A stretch of DNA of 64,000 bases from Sva-07 sp963793335 (GCA_963793335.1 CAWBZS010000020.1:59092-123091); one strand, 5' to 3'. Positions 33,021 to 41,432 are shown, counted from the stretch's first letter. Notes: generated by a model from the letters alone, not told the origin. Made by a program: numbers and translations.

Positions 33021-34971
33021 TCTTCGCGAGCTGGAAGTCCTTCGGGGTGTACACCGCAGCGATCCCGAGCTCGGCGAGGCGCGGTCGGTCGTCCTCGGGA
33101 ATGATGCCGCCGACCACCACGGGCGCATCCACGCCCATCTCGCGCAGGAAGCCCAGCACGTCGGGGACCAGGTCGAGGTGCGATCCGGAGAGGATCGACA
33201 GCCCGATCACGTCGGGATCCTCGTCGCGTGCCGATGCAGCGATCTGTTCGGGCGTGGACCGGATGCCCGAGTACACGACCTCCATGCCGGAGTCGCGTGC
33301 TGCGACGGCGATCTGTTCGGCGCCGTTGGAGTGTCCGTCGAGGCCCGGCTTCGCCACCAGGAACTTCGGTGGCCCACCCGCCATCGCCTTCACGAAGTCG
33401 ACCACGTCACCCAACCCCTGTGCCGACCCGGTGGCTCCGCTCACGCCGGTCGGCGCCCGGTACTCACCGAACACCGAGCGCATGACATCGCCCCACTCGC
33501 CGGTCGTGCCACCGGCCTTGGCGAGCTCGATCGCGGCCGGCATCACGTTGTCGCCTGACTCGGCGGCGAGTCGCAGCGCGGCGAGCGCAGCGTCGACCGC
33601 GTCCTGGTCGCGCGTGGAGCGCCACTCGGCCAGATCGGCAACCAGTCGTCGTTCGATGGCCGGATCGACCTTCAGGATCGCTTCGTCGCCGCCGAGCGGC
33701 GAGTCGGCTGCCTCGACGAAGTCGTTGACCCCCACCACGATCTGTTCGCCCGACTCGATGCGCCGTGTGCGCGCCGCCATCGAGGTGACCAAGCGCGACT
33801 TGAGCGTCTCGACCGCTTCGAACGCGCCGCCCATCGCCAGCACGTCGTCGAGTTCGGCCTGCGCAGCGGCGCGGAGTTCGTCGGTGCGTCCCTCGATCAC
33901 GGTCGAGCCGTCGAAGATGTCATCGTGCTCGAGCAGGTCGGTCTCGAATGCCAGCACCTGCTGCATGCGCAGCGACCACTGTTGATCCCAGGGTCGCGGC
34001 AGGCCGAGCGCTTCGTTCCATGCCGGCAGCTGCACCGATCGGGCACGGGCCCGCTTCGACAACGTGACGGCCAGCATCTCGAGCACGATGCGCTGGACGT
34101 TGTTCTCCGGCTGCGCCTCGGTGAGCCCCAGTGAGTTCACCTGCACCCCGTAGCGGAACCGGAGCGCCTTGTCGTCGGTGACGCCGTAGCGCTCGCGGCC
34201 GATCTGCTCCCACATGTCCGTCATCGCACGCAGCTTGCACACCTCGTCCACGAAGCGGATGCCGGCATTGACGAAGAACGAGATCGACCCGAACACCTGG
34301 GTGAACTGCTCGGGCGACACCTGGCCCGAGTCGCGCACGGCGTCGAGCACTCCGATTGCGGTCGCCATCGAATAGGCGATCTCCTGCTCGGGCGTGGCTC
34401 CGGCTTCCTGCAGGTGGTACGAGCAGACGTTCATCGGGTTCCACAGCGGAGCGTGCTGCGCGCACCAGGCCACCATGTCGACGATCAGCCGACGCGATGG
34501 GCCAGGGGCGAAGATGTAGGTGCCCCGCGACAGGTACTCCTTGACGATGTCGTTCTGCGTGGTGCCGCGCAGCTTCGAAGCGTCGATGCCCTGCTCGTCG
34601 GCGTTCGCGACGTACAGCGCGAGCAACCACGATGCCGTGGCGTTGATCGTCATCGACGTGTTCATCTTGTCGGGCGGGATCTGGTCGAGCAGCGTGCGCA
34701 TGTGCCCGAGATGAGCAACGGGCACACCGACCTTGCCGACTTCGCCCTTCGACATCGCCGAGTCTGGGTCGTAGCCGGTCTGTGTCGGCAGGTCGAACGC
34801 CACCGACAGGCCGGTCTGGCCCTTGGCGAGGTTCATCCGGTACAGCTCGTTCGACGCCTCGGCGCTCGAATGGCCGGAATAGGTGCGCATCATCCACGGC
34901 CGATCCTTCGGCCGCGGGGCGCTTGCGGACGGCGGGATCGGGTCGGCGGCGGACGCCGTACTGGAGGTCAT
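32974..34971 (-). CDS. ecm: Ethylmalonyl-CoA mutase (MeaA family, adenosylcobalamin-dependent)
   Basis: 665 residues. Converts ethylmalonyl-CoA to methylsuccinyl-CoA in the ethylmalonyl-CoA pathway, using coenzyme B12. N-terminal TIM barrel with GLSVAFDLPTQTGYD, MNTSMTINATASWLLALY and MNVCSYHLQEAGATPEQE; C-terminal B12 domain with KPGLDGHSNGAEQIA, where the histidine is the cobalt ligand. MeaA-like features separate it from the two-subunit methylmalonyl-CoA mutase: single chain of about 660 residues and GRERYG...RFRYGVQVNSLGLTE. No crotonyl-CoA carboxylase/reductase is in the window. ATG 34971. Confidence 0.92.
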   Translation of the reverse strand: MTSSTASAADPIPPSASAPRPKDRPWMMRTYSGHSSAEASNELYRMNLAKGQTGLSVAFDLPTQTGYDPDSAMSKGEVGKVGVPVAHLGHMRTLLDQIPPDKMNTSMTINATASWLLALYVANADEQGIDASKLRGTTQNDIVKEYLSRGTYIFAPGPSRRLIVDMVAWCAQHAPLWNPMNVCSYHLQEAGATPEQEIAYSMATAIGVLDAVRDSGQVSPEQFTQVFGSISFFVNAGIRFVDEVCKLRAMTDMWEQIGRERYGVTDDKALRFRYGVQVNSLGLTEAQPENNVQRIVLEMLAVTLSKRARARSVQLPAWNEALGLPRPWDQQWSLRMQQVLAFETDLLEHDDIFDGSTVIEGRTDELRAAAQAELDDVLAMGGAFEAVETLKSRLVTSMAARTRRIESGEQIVVGVNDFVEAADSPLGGDEAILKVDPAIERRLVADLAEWRSTRDQDAVDAALAALRLAAESGDNVMPAAIELAKAGGTTGEWGDVMRSVFGEYRAPTGVSGATGSAQGLGDVVDFVKAMAGGPPKFLVAKPGLDGHSNGAEQIAVAARDSGMEVVYSGIRSTPEQIAASARDEDPDVIGLSILSGSHLDLVPDVLGFLREMGVDAPVVVGGIIPEDDRPRLAELGIAAVYTPKDFQLAKIMRDVADLAVAHRQS

Positions 34972-35003
34972 GTGCAGAGTGTTGTGCCTGGACCGAGACA
35001 GGC

Positions 35004-35681
35004 TCAAGTCCGTGGCGGCTCGATCGCCGCCGTGAGGAGTCGGAGGTAGTCGGATCGGGAGATCGCAACGGCGCCGAGCGTGGCCAGGTGGTCGGTCACC
35101 CATTGGACGTCGAGGAGTTCCGCGCCGGTGTCGTTGAGCCAGTCGACCAGTGCCACGAGGGCCACCTTCGAGGCATCGGTGGCGGTGTGGAACATCGCTT
35201 CGCCTGCGAAGAACCGCTCGATCCGCAACCCGTACAGGCCACCGACGAGCGCACCGTCGTCGTAGACCTCGACCGAGTGCGCCCACCCGAGGTCGAACAG
35301 CGCACCGTACGCATCGATGATCGGTTCGGTGATCCAGCGTCCCGGCCGCTTCGGATCGCCGCAGGCGCGCACGACGTCGGTGAATCTCGTGTTTCGACGA
35401 ACCTCGAAGCGCTTCATGCTCCGACGAAGCGAACGGCTCACGTGGAGGCCGTCGAGCGGAATGATGCCGCGTGGGTTCGGCGAGAACCATGCGATCTTCG
35501 TGCGGCGCCGACGCGGGTCGACCGGCATGGGGAACAGCCCGGCTCGGTAGGCAGCGAGCAACGTGCCCGGAGCGAGATCGGCACCGATCGCCACCAGGTC
35601 CTCGTCGGGGAGTGCATCGAGCGCATCGGGCATCACGAAGCGCGACGGCTCCGGCTCGATCGGTGGGTGCTCGACGCTCAC
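35004..35681 (-). CDS. aat: Leucyl/phenylalanyl-tRNA-protein transferase
   Basis: 225 residues. Transfers Leu or Phe from tRNA to N-terminal Arg/Lys of proteins, marking them for ClpS/ClpAP under the N-end rule. Signatures: AYRAGLFPMPVD, WFSPNPRGIIPL, HSVEVYDDGALVGGLYGL and FFAGEAMFH. GTG start at 35681. It lies 32 bases upstream of the mutase gene in the same direction. Confidence 0.95.
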   Translation of the reverse strand: MSVEHPPIEPEPSRFVMPDALDALPDEDLVAIGADLAPGTLLAAYRAGLFPMPVDPRRRRTKIAWFSPNPRGIIPLDGLHVSRSLRRSMKRFEVRRNTRFTDVVRACGDPKRPGRWITEPIIDAYGALFDLGWAHSVEVYDDGALVGGLYGLRIERFFAGEAMFHTATDASKVALVALVDWLNDTGAELLDVQWVTDHLATLGAVAISRSDYLRLLTAAIEPPRT

Positions 35682-35716
35682 GCCGGCCAGTGTTGCATCG
35701 ACAGCATCACCGCGGG

Positions 35717-35738
35717 CTGGTCACCCGGGACTGACCAG
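35717..35738 (-). terminator. Weak hairpin after the 3-hydroxyacyl-CoA dehydrogenase gene
   Basis: Seven-base stem CTGGTCA/TGACCAG around CCCGGGAC, in the gap between this gene and aat. No T-run; modest support. Confidence 0.35.
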
Positions 35739-35757
35739 GTACGAGCGGTGAAGATGA

Positions 35758-36607
35758 TCAGTAGGAGCGGAAGCCCTGCTTGGTCTTTCGGCCGAGTTGA
35801 CCGGCGGCCACCATGCGACGCAGCACGGGAGCAGCGGCGTAGTTCGGATCGCGGAACTCGGCGTACAGCGCGTCGAGAATCGACAGCGACGTGTCGAGGC
35901 CGACCAGGTCGAGCAGCGCGAACGGGCCCATCGGGAAGTTGCAGCCGCCCATCATCGCCGCATCGATGTCGTCCATCGACGCCGTGCCGTTCTCCCACAT
36001 ACGGATCGCGTTGTTGAGATACGGGAAGAGCAGTGCGTTGACCACGAAACCGGCACGGTCTTGCACGTTCACGGCGTCCTTGCCGCAGGCTTCGACGTAC
36101 TCGAGTGCCGTGCCCATCGTCTCGTCTGACGCGGTGAGGGGTGCGATCACCTCGACCAGCTTCATCATCGGCGCCGGGTTGAAGAAGTGGATGCCGCAGA
36201 CCTTGTCCGGCCGCTCCGTGGTCATCGCCAACTCGACCACGGAGAGTGTGGAGGTGTTGGTGGCGATGATCGCTTCGGGCTTGACGATCCGGTCGAGGTG
36301 CTCGAACAGATCGCGCTTCGCGTCCATGTCCTCGACGATGCTCTCGATGACGAGGTCGCAGTCGCGCAGACCGTGCAAGTCATCGGTGGCCGCGATGCGG
36401 CCGAGGATGGCGACTCGCTCGTCCTCGGTGAGTCGCTCACGCGACGACCTGCTTGGCCAGTCCGGCGCCGATCGTGTGCAACACGGCGTCAGCGCCGGCC
36501 TGCGTGCGCGATCGCACGATGACGTCGAAGCCGGCTCGCGCCGCAACTTCGGCGAGCCCTGCGCCCATGATTCCCGATCCGACGACTCCAACGGTGTTGA
36601 TTGCCAT
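35758..36607 (-). pseudogene. 3-Hydroxybutyryl-CoA dehydrogenase, one frameshift
   Basis: From ATG 36607 the protein starts perfectly: MAINTVGVVGSGIMGAG is the NAD-binding motif, continuing to GLAKQVV. One extra base near 36441-36444 then ends the frame. In the next frame the protein continues RERLTEDER through NTSTLSVVELA, the catalytic GIHFFNPAP histidine and NRDAGFV-like QDRAGFVVNAL, to the normal C-terminus GFRSY. Removing one base gives about 282 residues, the family length. The enzyme oxidises 3-hydroxyacyl-CoA in butyrate/acyl-CoA metabolism. A leaderless promoter and palindromic operator precede it, arguing that the gene was recently functional, or that the shift is a sequence error. 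Confidence 0.88.
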
Positions 36608-36613
36608 ACACAA

Positions 36614-36634
36614 ACGCTACTTACCACCTGGTAA
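36614..36634 (-). promoter_or_regulatory. Promoter with overlapping palindromic operator for the dehydrogenase gene
   Basis: On the minus strand TAGCGT (36619-36614) ends 6 bases before ATG 36607. Directly upstream is the perfect palindrome TTACCACCTGGTAA (36621-36634), placed between -35 and -10. The layout suits repression, for example by a TetR-family acyl-CoA-responsive regulator; no such regulator is adjacent. Confidence 0.6.
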
Positions 36635-36749
36635 CCCGGCCAAAGCGCGTCGGTCGACGCGCCACCGTGTCCCCGCAGCCCGTACGGTGCGCAGATCCGC
36701 CAGCCTGGCAACGGTTCGGTGCACGTCTGGGATGGTTGTTCTGGGGGAC

Positions 36750-37433
36750 TCAGGACTGGATGATGCGCACCTGTTGGATCTCGATCGGCTCGGTGGGGTC
36801 ACCCGACGGTGTCGCCGCGGCGGCCATCGCCGAGACGGTCGTGTCGAGGCCATCGACGACCTGGCCGAACAACGCGTACTCGGGCGGCAGCGCCTCGCCG
36901 TTGGGGCCGGTGACGATGAAGAACTGGCTGCCTGCGCTGTCGGGGTCGAGTCGCTTGGCCATCGCGATCGAGCCGATCTGGTACTCGCCCGGTGCGGGTG
37001 GCTCGTCGACGATCGTGTAGCCGGGGCCGCCCGTGCCGGTGGCGGTTGGGTCGCCGCACTGCACGACGAAGTCGGTGACGATGCGATGGCACTCGGTGGC
37101 GTCGAAGTACTGATTGCGAGCGAGGAACACGAAGTTGTTCGTGGCCACGGGAGCCGAGTTGGGGTCGAGGGCGATCGTGAATTCACCCTTGTTCGTGGTG
37201 ACCACCGCCTCGTAGGTCGCGCCGGGTTCCAGGCAGTCGGGCGGAGCCGCATCGAACTGGCGGGTCTGCTCGGGGGCTCCCTCGACGGGAGGACACTCCG
37301 ACTCGGCTGACTCGGCGGCGTCGACTGACCCGTCGGCGGTCGTCGTGGCGGGAGTGGCGGCCCCGTCGTCGCTGCCGCAGGCAGCGATCACGAACACCGC
37401 TGCGACGAACGCCGCTGCACACCGTGAGGTCAC
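36750..37433 (-). CDS. Cyclophilin-type peptidyl-prolyl isomerase lipoprotein
   Basis: 227 residues. Lipoprotein signal ending at the lipobox VIAAC (Cys about residue 16), an acidic linker with cysteines, then a cyclophilin domain: FTIALDPNSAPVATNNFVFLA, FDATECHRIV, GSQFFIVTG and YALFGQVVDG. It should assist folding of exported proteins at the outer face of the membrane. GTG 37433; GTG 37436 is equally possible. It follows a small membrane protein whose N-terminus resembles the anchor region of other actinobacterial isomerases. Confidence 0.88.
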   Translation of the reverse strand: MTSRCAAAFVAAVFVIAACGSDDGAATPATTTADGSVDAAESAESECPPVEGAPEQTRQFDAAPPDCLEPGATYEAVVTTNKGEFTIALDPNSAPVATNNFVFLARNQYFDATECHRIVTDFVVQCGDPTATGTGGPGYTIVDEPPAPGEYQIGSIAMAKRLDPDSAGSQFFIVTGPNGEALPPEYALFGQVVDGLDTTVSAMAAAATPSGDPTEPIEIQQVRIIQS

Positions 37434-37476
37434 CACTGGAATCAGCCGTCGGTGGTGTCGGGGACCGTGGACTCGG

Positions 37477-37707
37477 TCACGGTCGTGTCGGTCGGCCGGT
37501 GACCGTCGTCGCCGGCGCGGGCGGGTTGTCGTCCTCGTCGCTGCCGACGACCGTGCTGGCAATCCAGACGAACAGCACGATGGCCGCGATGGCGCCAACG
37601 GCGATCGCAGCCTTTCGCAGCAGTTTCTGGCGCGACTGGGCGCTTTCGATCTGCTGTTGCTTCAGCGCTCGGTTGGCCTTCTGGCGTTCTCGCTTTTCGG
37701 TTCCCAC
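37477..37707 (-). CDS. Small single-pass membrane protein upstream of cyclophilin
   Basis: 76 residues. A basic helix GTEKRERQKANRALK is followed by one transmembrane segment (about residues 33-52) and a Pro/Thr tail. The same basic start plus helix forms the anchor of many actinobacterial cyclophilin-type isomerases, so this may be a split anchor. In another frame the tail would continue as PTDTTVTESTVPDTTDG, stopping just before the isomerase gene; a small indel near 37490 is possible. GTG 37707 has TAGCCT nine bases upstream. Confidence 0.6.
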   Translation of the reverse strand: MGTEKRERQKANRALKQQQIESAQSRQKLLRKAAIAVGAIAAIVLFVWIASTVVGSDEDDNPPAPATTVTGRPTRP

Positions 37708-37766
37708 AGGTGCGGCAGGCTAGCGGTATCTCCCCGACGAGGGGTCGCAGTTGTAGCGTTGCGTCC

Positions 37767-38009
37767 GTGCCCACCCTGCGACTGTTCGCCTCGGCCCGAG
37801 AGGCCGCGGGAACGGGCTCGGACGTCATCGAAGGTGCGACGGTCGCCGATGTGCTCGATGCGGCCCGAGATCGTTACGGCGCCCGGTTCGGCGAGGTGCT
37901 CGTCACGTGCCGAGTGTGGGTGAATGGCGATGACGTCCCGCTCGACGCGCCGGTCGGCGACCACGACGAGGTCGCGGTGCTGCCGCCGGTGTCGGGAGGG
38001 GCGACGTGA
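37767..38009 (+). CDS. MoaD/ThiS-like sulfur carrier protein
   Basis: 80 residues, ubiquitin-like beta-grasp fold: LRLFASAREAAG at the start and LPPVSGGAT at the end. MoaD carries sulfur as a thiocarboxylate on a C-terminal Gly-Gly for molybdopterin synthesis. Here two residues (Ala-Thr) follow the Gly-Gly, so trimming might be needed before activation. GTG 37767 is supported by TAGCGT ending 7 bases upstream. No other Moco gene is adjacent. Confidence 0.85.
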   Translation: MPTLRLFASAREAAGTGSDVIEGATVADVLDAARDRYGARFGEVLVTCRVWVNGDDVPLDAPVGDHDEVAVLPPVSGGAT

Positions 38010-38040
38010 GCGGCATCGACGGAGCGATGGAGCCGATGCG

Positions 38041-38526
38041 ATCGACCCGTCGGCGCTGTCACTCACCGAACTCCGTCGTCGACGTCACGAACTCCAACTC
38101 GACGACGATGCGGTCTCCTACGCTCGTCGCATCGCGCAGGCTCGCCTCGACTTGGTGGCTGCGGAGTCGCAGCGACGAGTGAGCGGAGCCGATGCCATTG
38201 CGACCAGTGACCAACTCGGCGCTGTGCTGTCGTCTCACCTCACCGGGGGTCCTCCTCGCCCGCCTCGACCGGTCGCAGATCTCAGCGACCATCCTCGAGC
38301 CGTCGAGCTCGACACCATCTGCTCGCGGCACGGGTTTGGGCGCCTCCCTTCGCTCGACCCCGATGAGCTCAGCTCGTTGAGCGACGCGATCGGCGCCTTC
38401 GAATCCCGCGTGTCTGCAGAACGACAAGCCGTGTACTCCCGGCTTGATGCGCTCAGTGCCGAACTCGTTCGTCGCTATCGCGACGGAGATGCCGACGTCG
38501 ACAGCCTCGACACCGCTGCCGACTGA
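38041..38526 (+). CDS. RsiG-like anti-sigma/c-di-GMP-binding protein (start unresolved)
   Basis: About 160 residues beginning near DPSALSLTELRRRRHEL. It is two long helices joined by a basic, proline-rich loop with GRLPSLD. Both helices carry the c-di-GMP signature of Streptomyces RsiG, E(X3)S(X2)R(X3)Q(X3)D: DDAVSYARRIAQARLD in helix 1 (Glu replaced by Asp) and ESRVSAERQAVYSRLD in helix 2 (Gln replaced by Tyr). RsiG sequesters the sigma factor WhiG when c-di-GMP is bound. There is no ATG/GTG in this frame after the moaD stop; GTG 38006 (overlapping that stop) is in a different frame, so a small indel near 38020-38040 or an unusual start is possible. Family fit good, start poor. Confidence 0.75.
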   Translation: MDPSALSLTELRRRRHELQLDDDAVSYARRIAQARLDLVAAESQRRVSGADAIATSDQLGAVLSSHLTGGPPRPPRPVADLSDHPRAVELDTICSRHGFGRLPSLDPDELSSLSDAIGAFESRVSAERQAVYSRLDALSAELVRRYRDGDADVDSLDTAAD

Positions 38527-38579
38527 CCGCGACCTCGTCAACGCCGATCGCGAAGGGCGTTGTTATCGTTCCAGCCGTT

Positions 38580-39794
38580 GTGCAACGCGCTGCGGTGATC
38601 TCCCTCCACACCTCGCCGCTGCTGCAGCCCGGCTCGGGCGACAGTGGTGGCATGAACGTGTACGTGCGCGAACTCGGCTCGGCGCTGGCCCAGGCGGGGG
38701 TCGAGACCACCACGTTCACCCGTGCCGACCGCACGGGACTGCCCGACGAGATCGTGGTGGAACCCGGTCACCGCGTCGTGCACATCCCCGCCGGCCCGCA
38801 CCATCTTCCGAAGGAAGCGCTGCCCGAGGTCACCGATCAGTTCCGACGTGGCGTGCTCGACTGGATGGCACGAAACGAGCGACCCGACGTGATCCACGCC
38901 AACTACTGGTTGAGCGGCGTGGTCGGGCACACCCTCAAGCACGAACTCGACGTGCCGTTCGTGTCGACGTTCCACACGCTGGCTCGAGTGAAGGCCGCCC
39001 ATGGCGACCCCGAACCGCTGTTCCGCGACCGGGCCGAGGCCGAGATCGTGCACTGCGCCGACGCGATCTGTGTGAGTTGCGAGGAGGAGGCCGATCAGTT
39101 CCGGCTCTACTACGGCGAACCGAAAGGCCGCCTCGAGATCATCGCGCCGGGGGTCGAGCACGCGTTCTTCGCCCCTGGGGACCAAGCCGGTGCCCGTCGG
39201 GCGCTCGGGTTCGACGTCGACCGGCCGTTGCTGTTGTTCGTTGGACGAATCCAACCGCTCAAGGGGCCCGACGTCGCCATCCGTGCGCTGGCAGCCATGC
39301 GGGATCGCCGTGCTCGACTCGTGATCGTCGGTGGTGCCAGTGGCAACGATGGCGATGCCGAGACGCAGCGTGCACATGCGCTGGTCGACGAGCTCGGCTT
39401 GCACGATCGCGTCGACTTCGTCGAACCGCAACCGCATCACATCCTGTCGACCTACTACCGGGCTGCTGACGTGGTGGTGGCTCCGAGCCGCAGCGAGAGC
39501 TTCGGCCTCGTGGCGCTCGAAGCGGGAGCGTGCGGCATCCCCGTGGTGGCGAGTGCGGTCGGCGGGTTGTTGAGCCTGATCGACGACGGTCGCACCGGTC
39601 GGCTCATCGCCGGCCGCGACCCGGACGACTACGCCCGGGCGGTCTCCGAGATCCTCGACGATCCCGCCATGCGAGCTGCCATGTCGGCTGCGGCGGTCGA
39701 GCGGGCGCGCCGCTACACGTGGAGCTTTGCGGCTGCTCGTTTGCGTCGCCTCTACGGCGACCTGAGCGTGCGGGAGTTGATCACGTGCGTCTGA
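38580..39794 (+). CDS. mshA: D-inositol-3-phosphate glycosyltransferase (mycothiol biosynthesis)
   Basis: 404 residues, GT-B fold, GT4 family. First step of mycothiol synthesis: transfer of GlcNAc from UDP-GlcNAc to 1L-inositol-1-phosphate. The N-terminal GDSGGMNVYVREL motif is the MshA hallmark; VHIPAGP, DVIHANYWLSG, FVGRIQPLKGPD and the EX7E region SRSESFGLVALEA complete it. GTG 38580, with TATCGT ten bases upstream. Followed by a YbjN gene exactly as in mycobacteria (Rv0486-Rv0487). Confidence 0.95.
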   Translation: MQRAAVISLHTSPLLQPGSGDSGGMNVYVRELGSALAQAGVETTTFTRADRTGLPDEIVVEPGHRVVHIPAGPHHLPKEALPEVTDQFRRGVLDWMARNERPDVIHANYWLSGVVGHTLKHELDVPFVSTFHTLARVKAAHGDPEPLFRDRAEAEIVHCADAICVSCEEEADQFRLYYGEPKGRLEIIAPGVEHAFFAPGDQAGARRALGFDVDRPLLLFVGRIQPLKGPDVAIRALAAMRDRRARLVIVGGASGNDGDAETQRAHALVDELGLHDRVDFVEPQPHHILSTYYRAADVVVAPSRSESFGLVALEAGACGIPVVASAVGGLLSLIDDGRTGRLIAGRDPDDYARAVSEILDDPAMRAAMSAAAVERARRYTWSFAAARLRRLYGDLSVRELITCV

Positions 39795-39828
39795 CAGCTC
39801 ACGACGTCTGCGGCGTGAGGGCGACTCG

Positions 39829-40287
39829 ATGACCGACGCCTACGACGCCGAGCAACTCGCGGCGCTCGATGCCCGTGTCGACGGCTGGCTCGCCGACTTG
39901 GCAGACGCGCATGACCACATCCTCGCGGTCGACCGCACCGACGATGGCGGTGTGCGCTGGTACGTGCGGATGCGCGGCGACGACAAGGAGTTCACCACGG
40001 TCTGGCTCACGCTCGGTCAGCGCATGTTGCGATACGAGACCTACGTGATGCCCGCACCCGAGGAGAACGACGCAGCGTTGTACGAGCACCTTCTTCGTCG
40101 CAACGAGTCGCTCGTGGGTGCCCACTTCTCGATCGGCATCGAAGACGCCGTGTTCCTGCGCGGTGAGATGCCGCTGGCGCAGGTGAGCTTCGACGAGCTC
40201 GATCGTGCGCTCGGTACGCTGTACGCGCAGGTCGAACTGTGCTTCCAGGCGCTGCTGCGCATCGGGTTCGCCAGCCGTTTCGCCTGA
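39829..40287 (+). CDS. YbjN-domain protein downstream of mshA
   Basis: 152 residues. Tandem beta strands (VRWYVRMRG, FTTVWLTLGQRMLRYETYVMPAP) and the central NRNESL-like RRNESLVGAHFSIG region identify a YbjN-like fold. The position behind mshA is conserved in mycobacteria, suggesting a link to mycothiol metabolism, but no function is established. ATG 39829 lies 34 bases after the mshA stop. Confidence 0.8.
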   Translation: MTDAYDAEQLAALDARVDGWLADLADAHDHILAVDRTDDGGVRWYVRMRGDDKEFTTVWLTLGQRMLRYETYVMPAPEENDAALYEHLLRRNESLVGAHFSIGIEDAVFLRGEMPLAQVSFDELDRALGTLYAQVELCFQALLRIGFASRFA

Positions 40288-40351
40288 GCCCTGCTCCCAC
40301 CGCCCTGCCCTGTCGTTCCCAGATCGCCGATTCGGCACCCACTGTGGTGGT

Positions 40352-40404
40352 GTCCGGGCGGGCGTGCTCGGGGGAGTCGGTCTTTCGTTCTCGTTCGCCC
40401 GGAC
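40352..40404. repeat. Nine-base inverted repeat with 35-base loop in the mshA-proC gap
   Basis: GTCCGGGCG (40352-40360) pairs with CGCCCGGAC (40396-40404). It lies in the 162-base gap upstream of proC, whose -10 box TAGCTT ends 7 bases before GTG 40450. Probably terminates the mshA-YbjN transcript. No other gene is seen in the gap. Confidence 0.45.
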
Positions 40405-40449
40405 GGTTCCGCCTCAACCGGTGCGACCGCTCGTTGTAGCTTGCGGCGT

Positions 40450-41250
40450 GTGAACGACGAGACGGACCCGTACGAACTGGCGATCGTGGGTGGCGGCAAC
40501 ATGGGCGCCGCGCTGCTCGGCGGCCTGCTCGACTCGGGAGCTGTGGCGGCGGCACAGGTTGCCGTGGTCGAAGTGATCGCCGCCCGGCGCGCCGAACTCG
40601 TCGAACGCTTCGAGGGCGTCGCCGTCGTGGCGACGATGCCTCCGAGTCGGGCGGCGGTGCTCGCAGTGAAACCCGCGGACATCGCGATTGCGGCGAGTGC
40701 AGCGACGGCCGCTGGAGCGCTCCGCCTGTTGTCGATCGCCGCGGGTGTCCGGCTGGCCACGATCGAGGCAGCTGCGGGGCCCGGGGTGAGCGTGGTGCGC
40801 GCGATGCCGAACACACCAGCGCTGGTCGGGCTGGGGGCAGCCGCGATCGCCGCCGGTTCTGCCGCCACCGATGCTGACGTCTCGTGGGCTCGCCACATCT
40901 TGGAGGCGGTCGGCTCGGTCGATGTCGTCGACGAGGGGGCCCTCGATGCGTTCACCGGTGTTGCCGGTTCCGGACCGGCCTACGTCTTCCTCCTCGCCGA
41001 GTCGTTGGTCGACGCCGCAGTCGATGAGGGGATCGAGCGTCCGATGGCCGAGCGCGTGGTGCGACAATTGCTGCTCGGCTCGGCCACGCTGCTCGATCGC
41101 GATGGTGACCCGACACGGTTGCGCGAGAACGTCACCTCACCCGGCGGGACCACTGCGGCGGGCATCGCCGCGCTCGAGGCACACGGTGTCCGAGCTGCCG
41201 TGGCAGCTGCGGTCGGCGCCGCGACCGTTCGCAGCCGTGAGCTCGGATGA
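40450..41250 (+). CDS. proC: Pyrroline-5-carboxylate reductase
   Basis: 266 residues. Last step of proline synthesis, NAD(P)H-dependent. N-terminal Rossmann motif AIVGGGNMGAALLGGLL, AVKPADI, VVRAMPNTPALVG and the C-terminal GVAGSGPAYVFLLAESL and TSPGGTT signatures are complete. GTG 40450 is chosen on the TAGCTT spacing; an in-frame TTG at 40441 is the alternative. Confidence 0.95.
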   Translation: MNDETDPYELAIVGGGNMGAALLGGLLDSGAVAAAQVAVVEVIAARRAELVERFEGVAVVATMPPSRAAVLAVKPADIAIAASAATAAGALRLLSIAAGVRLATIEAAAGPGVSVVRAMPNTPALVGLGAAAIAAGSAATDADVSWARHILEAVGSVDVVDEGALDAFTGVAGSGPAYVFLLAESLVDAAVDEGIERPMAERVVRQLLLGSATLLDRDGDPTRLRENVTSPGGTTAAGIAALEAHGVRAAVAAAVGAATVRSRELG

Positions 41251-41269
41251 ATTTCATCGGTGTTTTTTG

Positions 41270-41289
41270 CATGTGTCACTTTTCACATG
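41270..41289. promoter_or_regulatory. Inverted repeat in AT-rich gap after proC
   Basis: CATGTG (41270-41275) and CACATG (41284-41289) flank an AT-rich spacer in the 182-base gap between proC and the SAM hydrolase gene. This is the least GC-rich stretch nearby and includes a T6 run at 41262-41267, so it may be the proC terminator or an operator. Nothing else is visible in the gap apart from the TAGGTT box at 41421. Confidence 0.35.
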
Positions 41290-41432
41290 ACAAGGCATGG
41301 CCTATGGTGAACGGCGTGGAGACGCGTCCGCCGGAAACGGCGGGCAGCGCCGACAGGGCTGGTGCCATCGGGGGGTTGGCACCGGCCCTCGTCGCGTCTG
41401 GGCACTGGTCCGCCCGCCGATAGGTTCGCTGC

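Noticed and set aside
32950..35010. Cobalamin riboswitch for the B12-dependent mutase
   Set aside because: Only 32 bases separate the mutase from aat and no B12-box-like structure is visible upstream.
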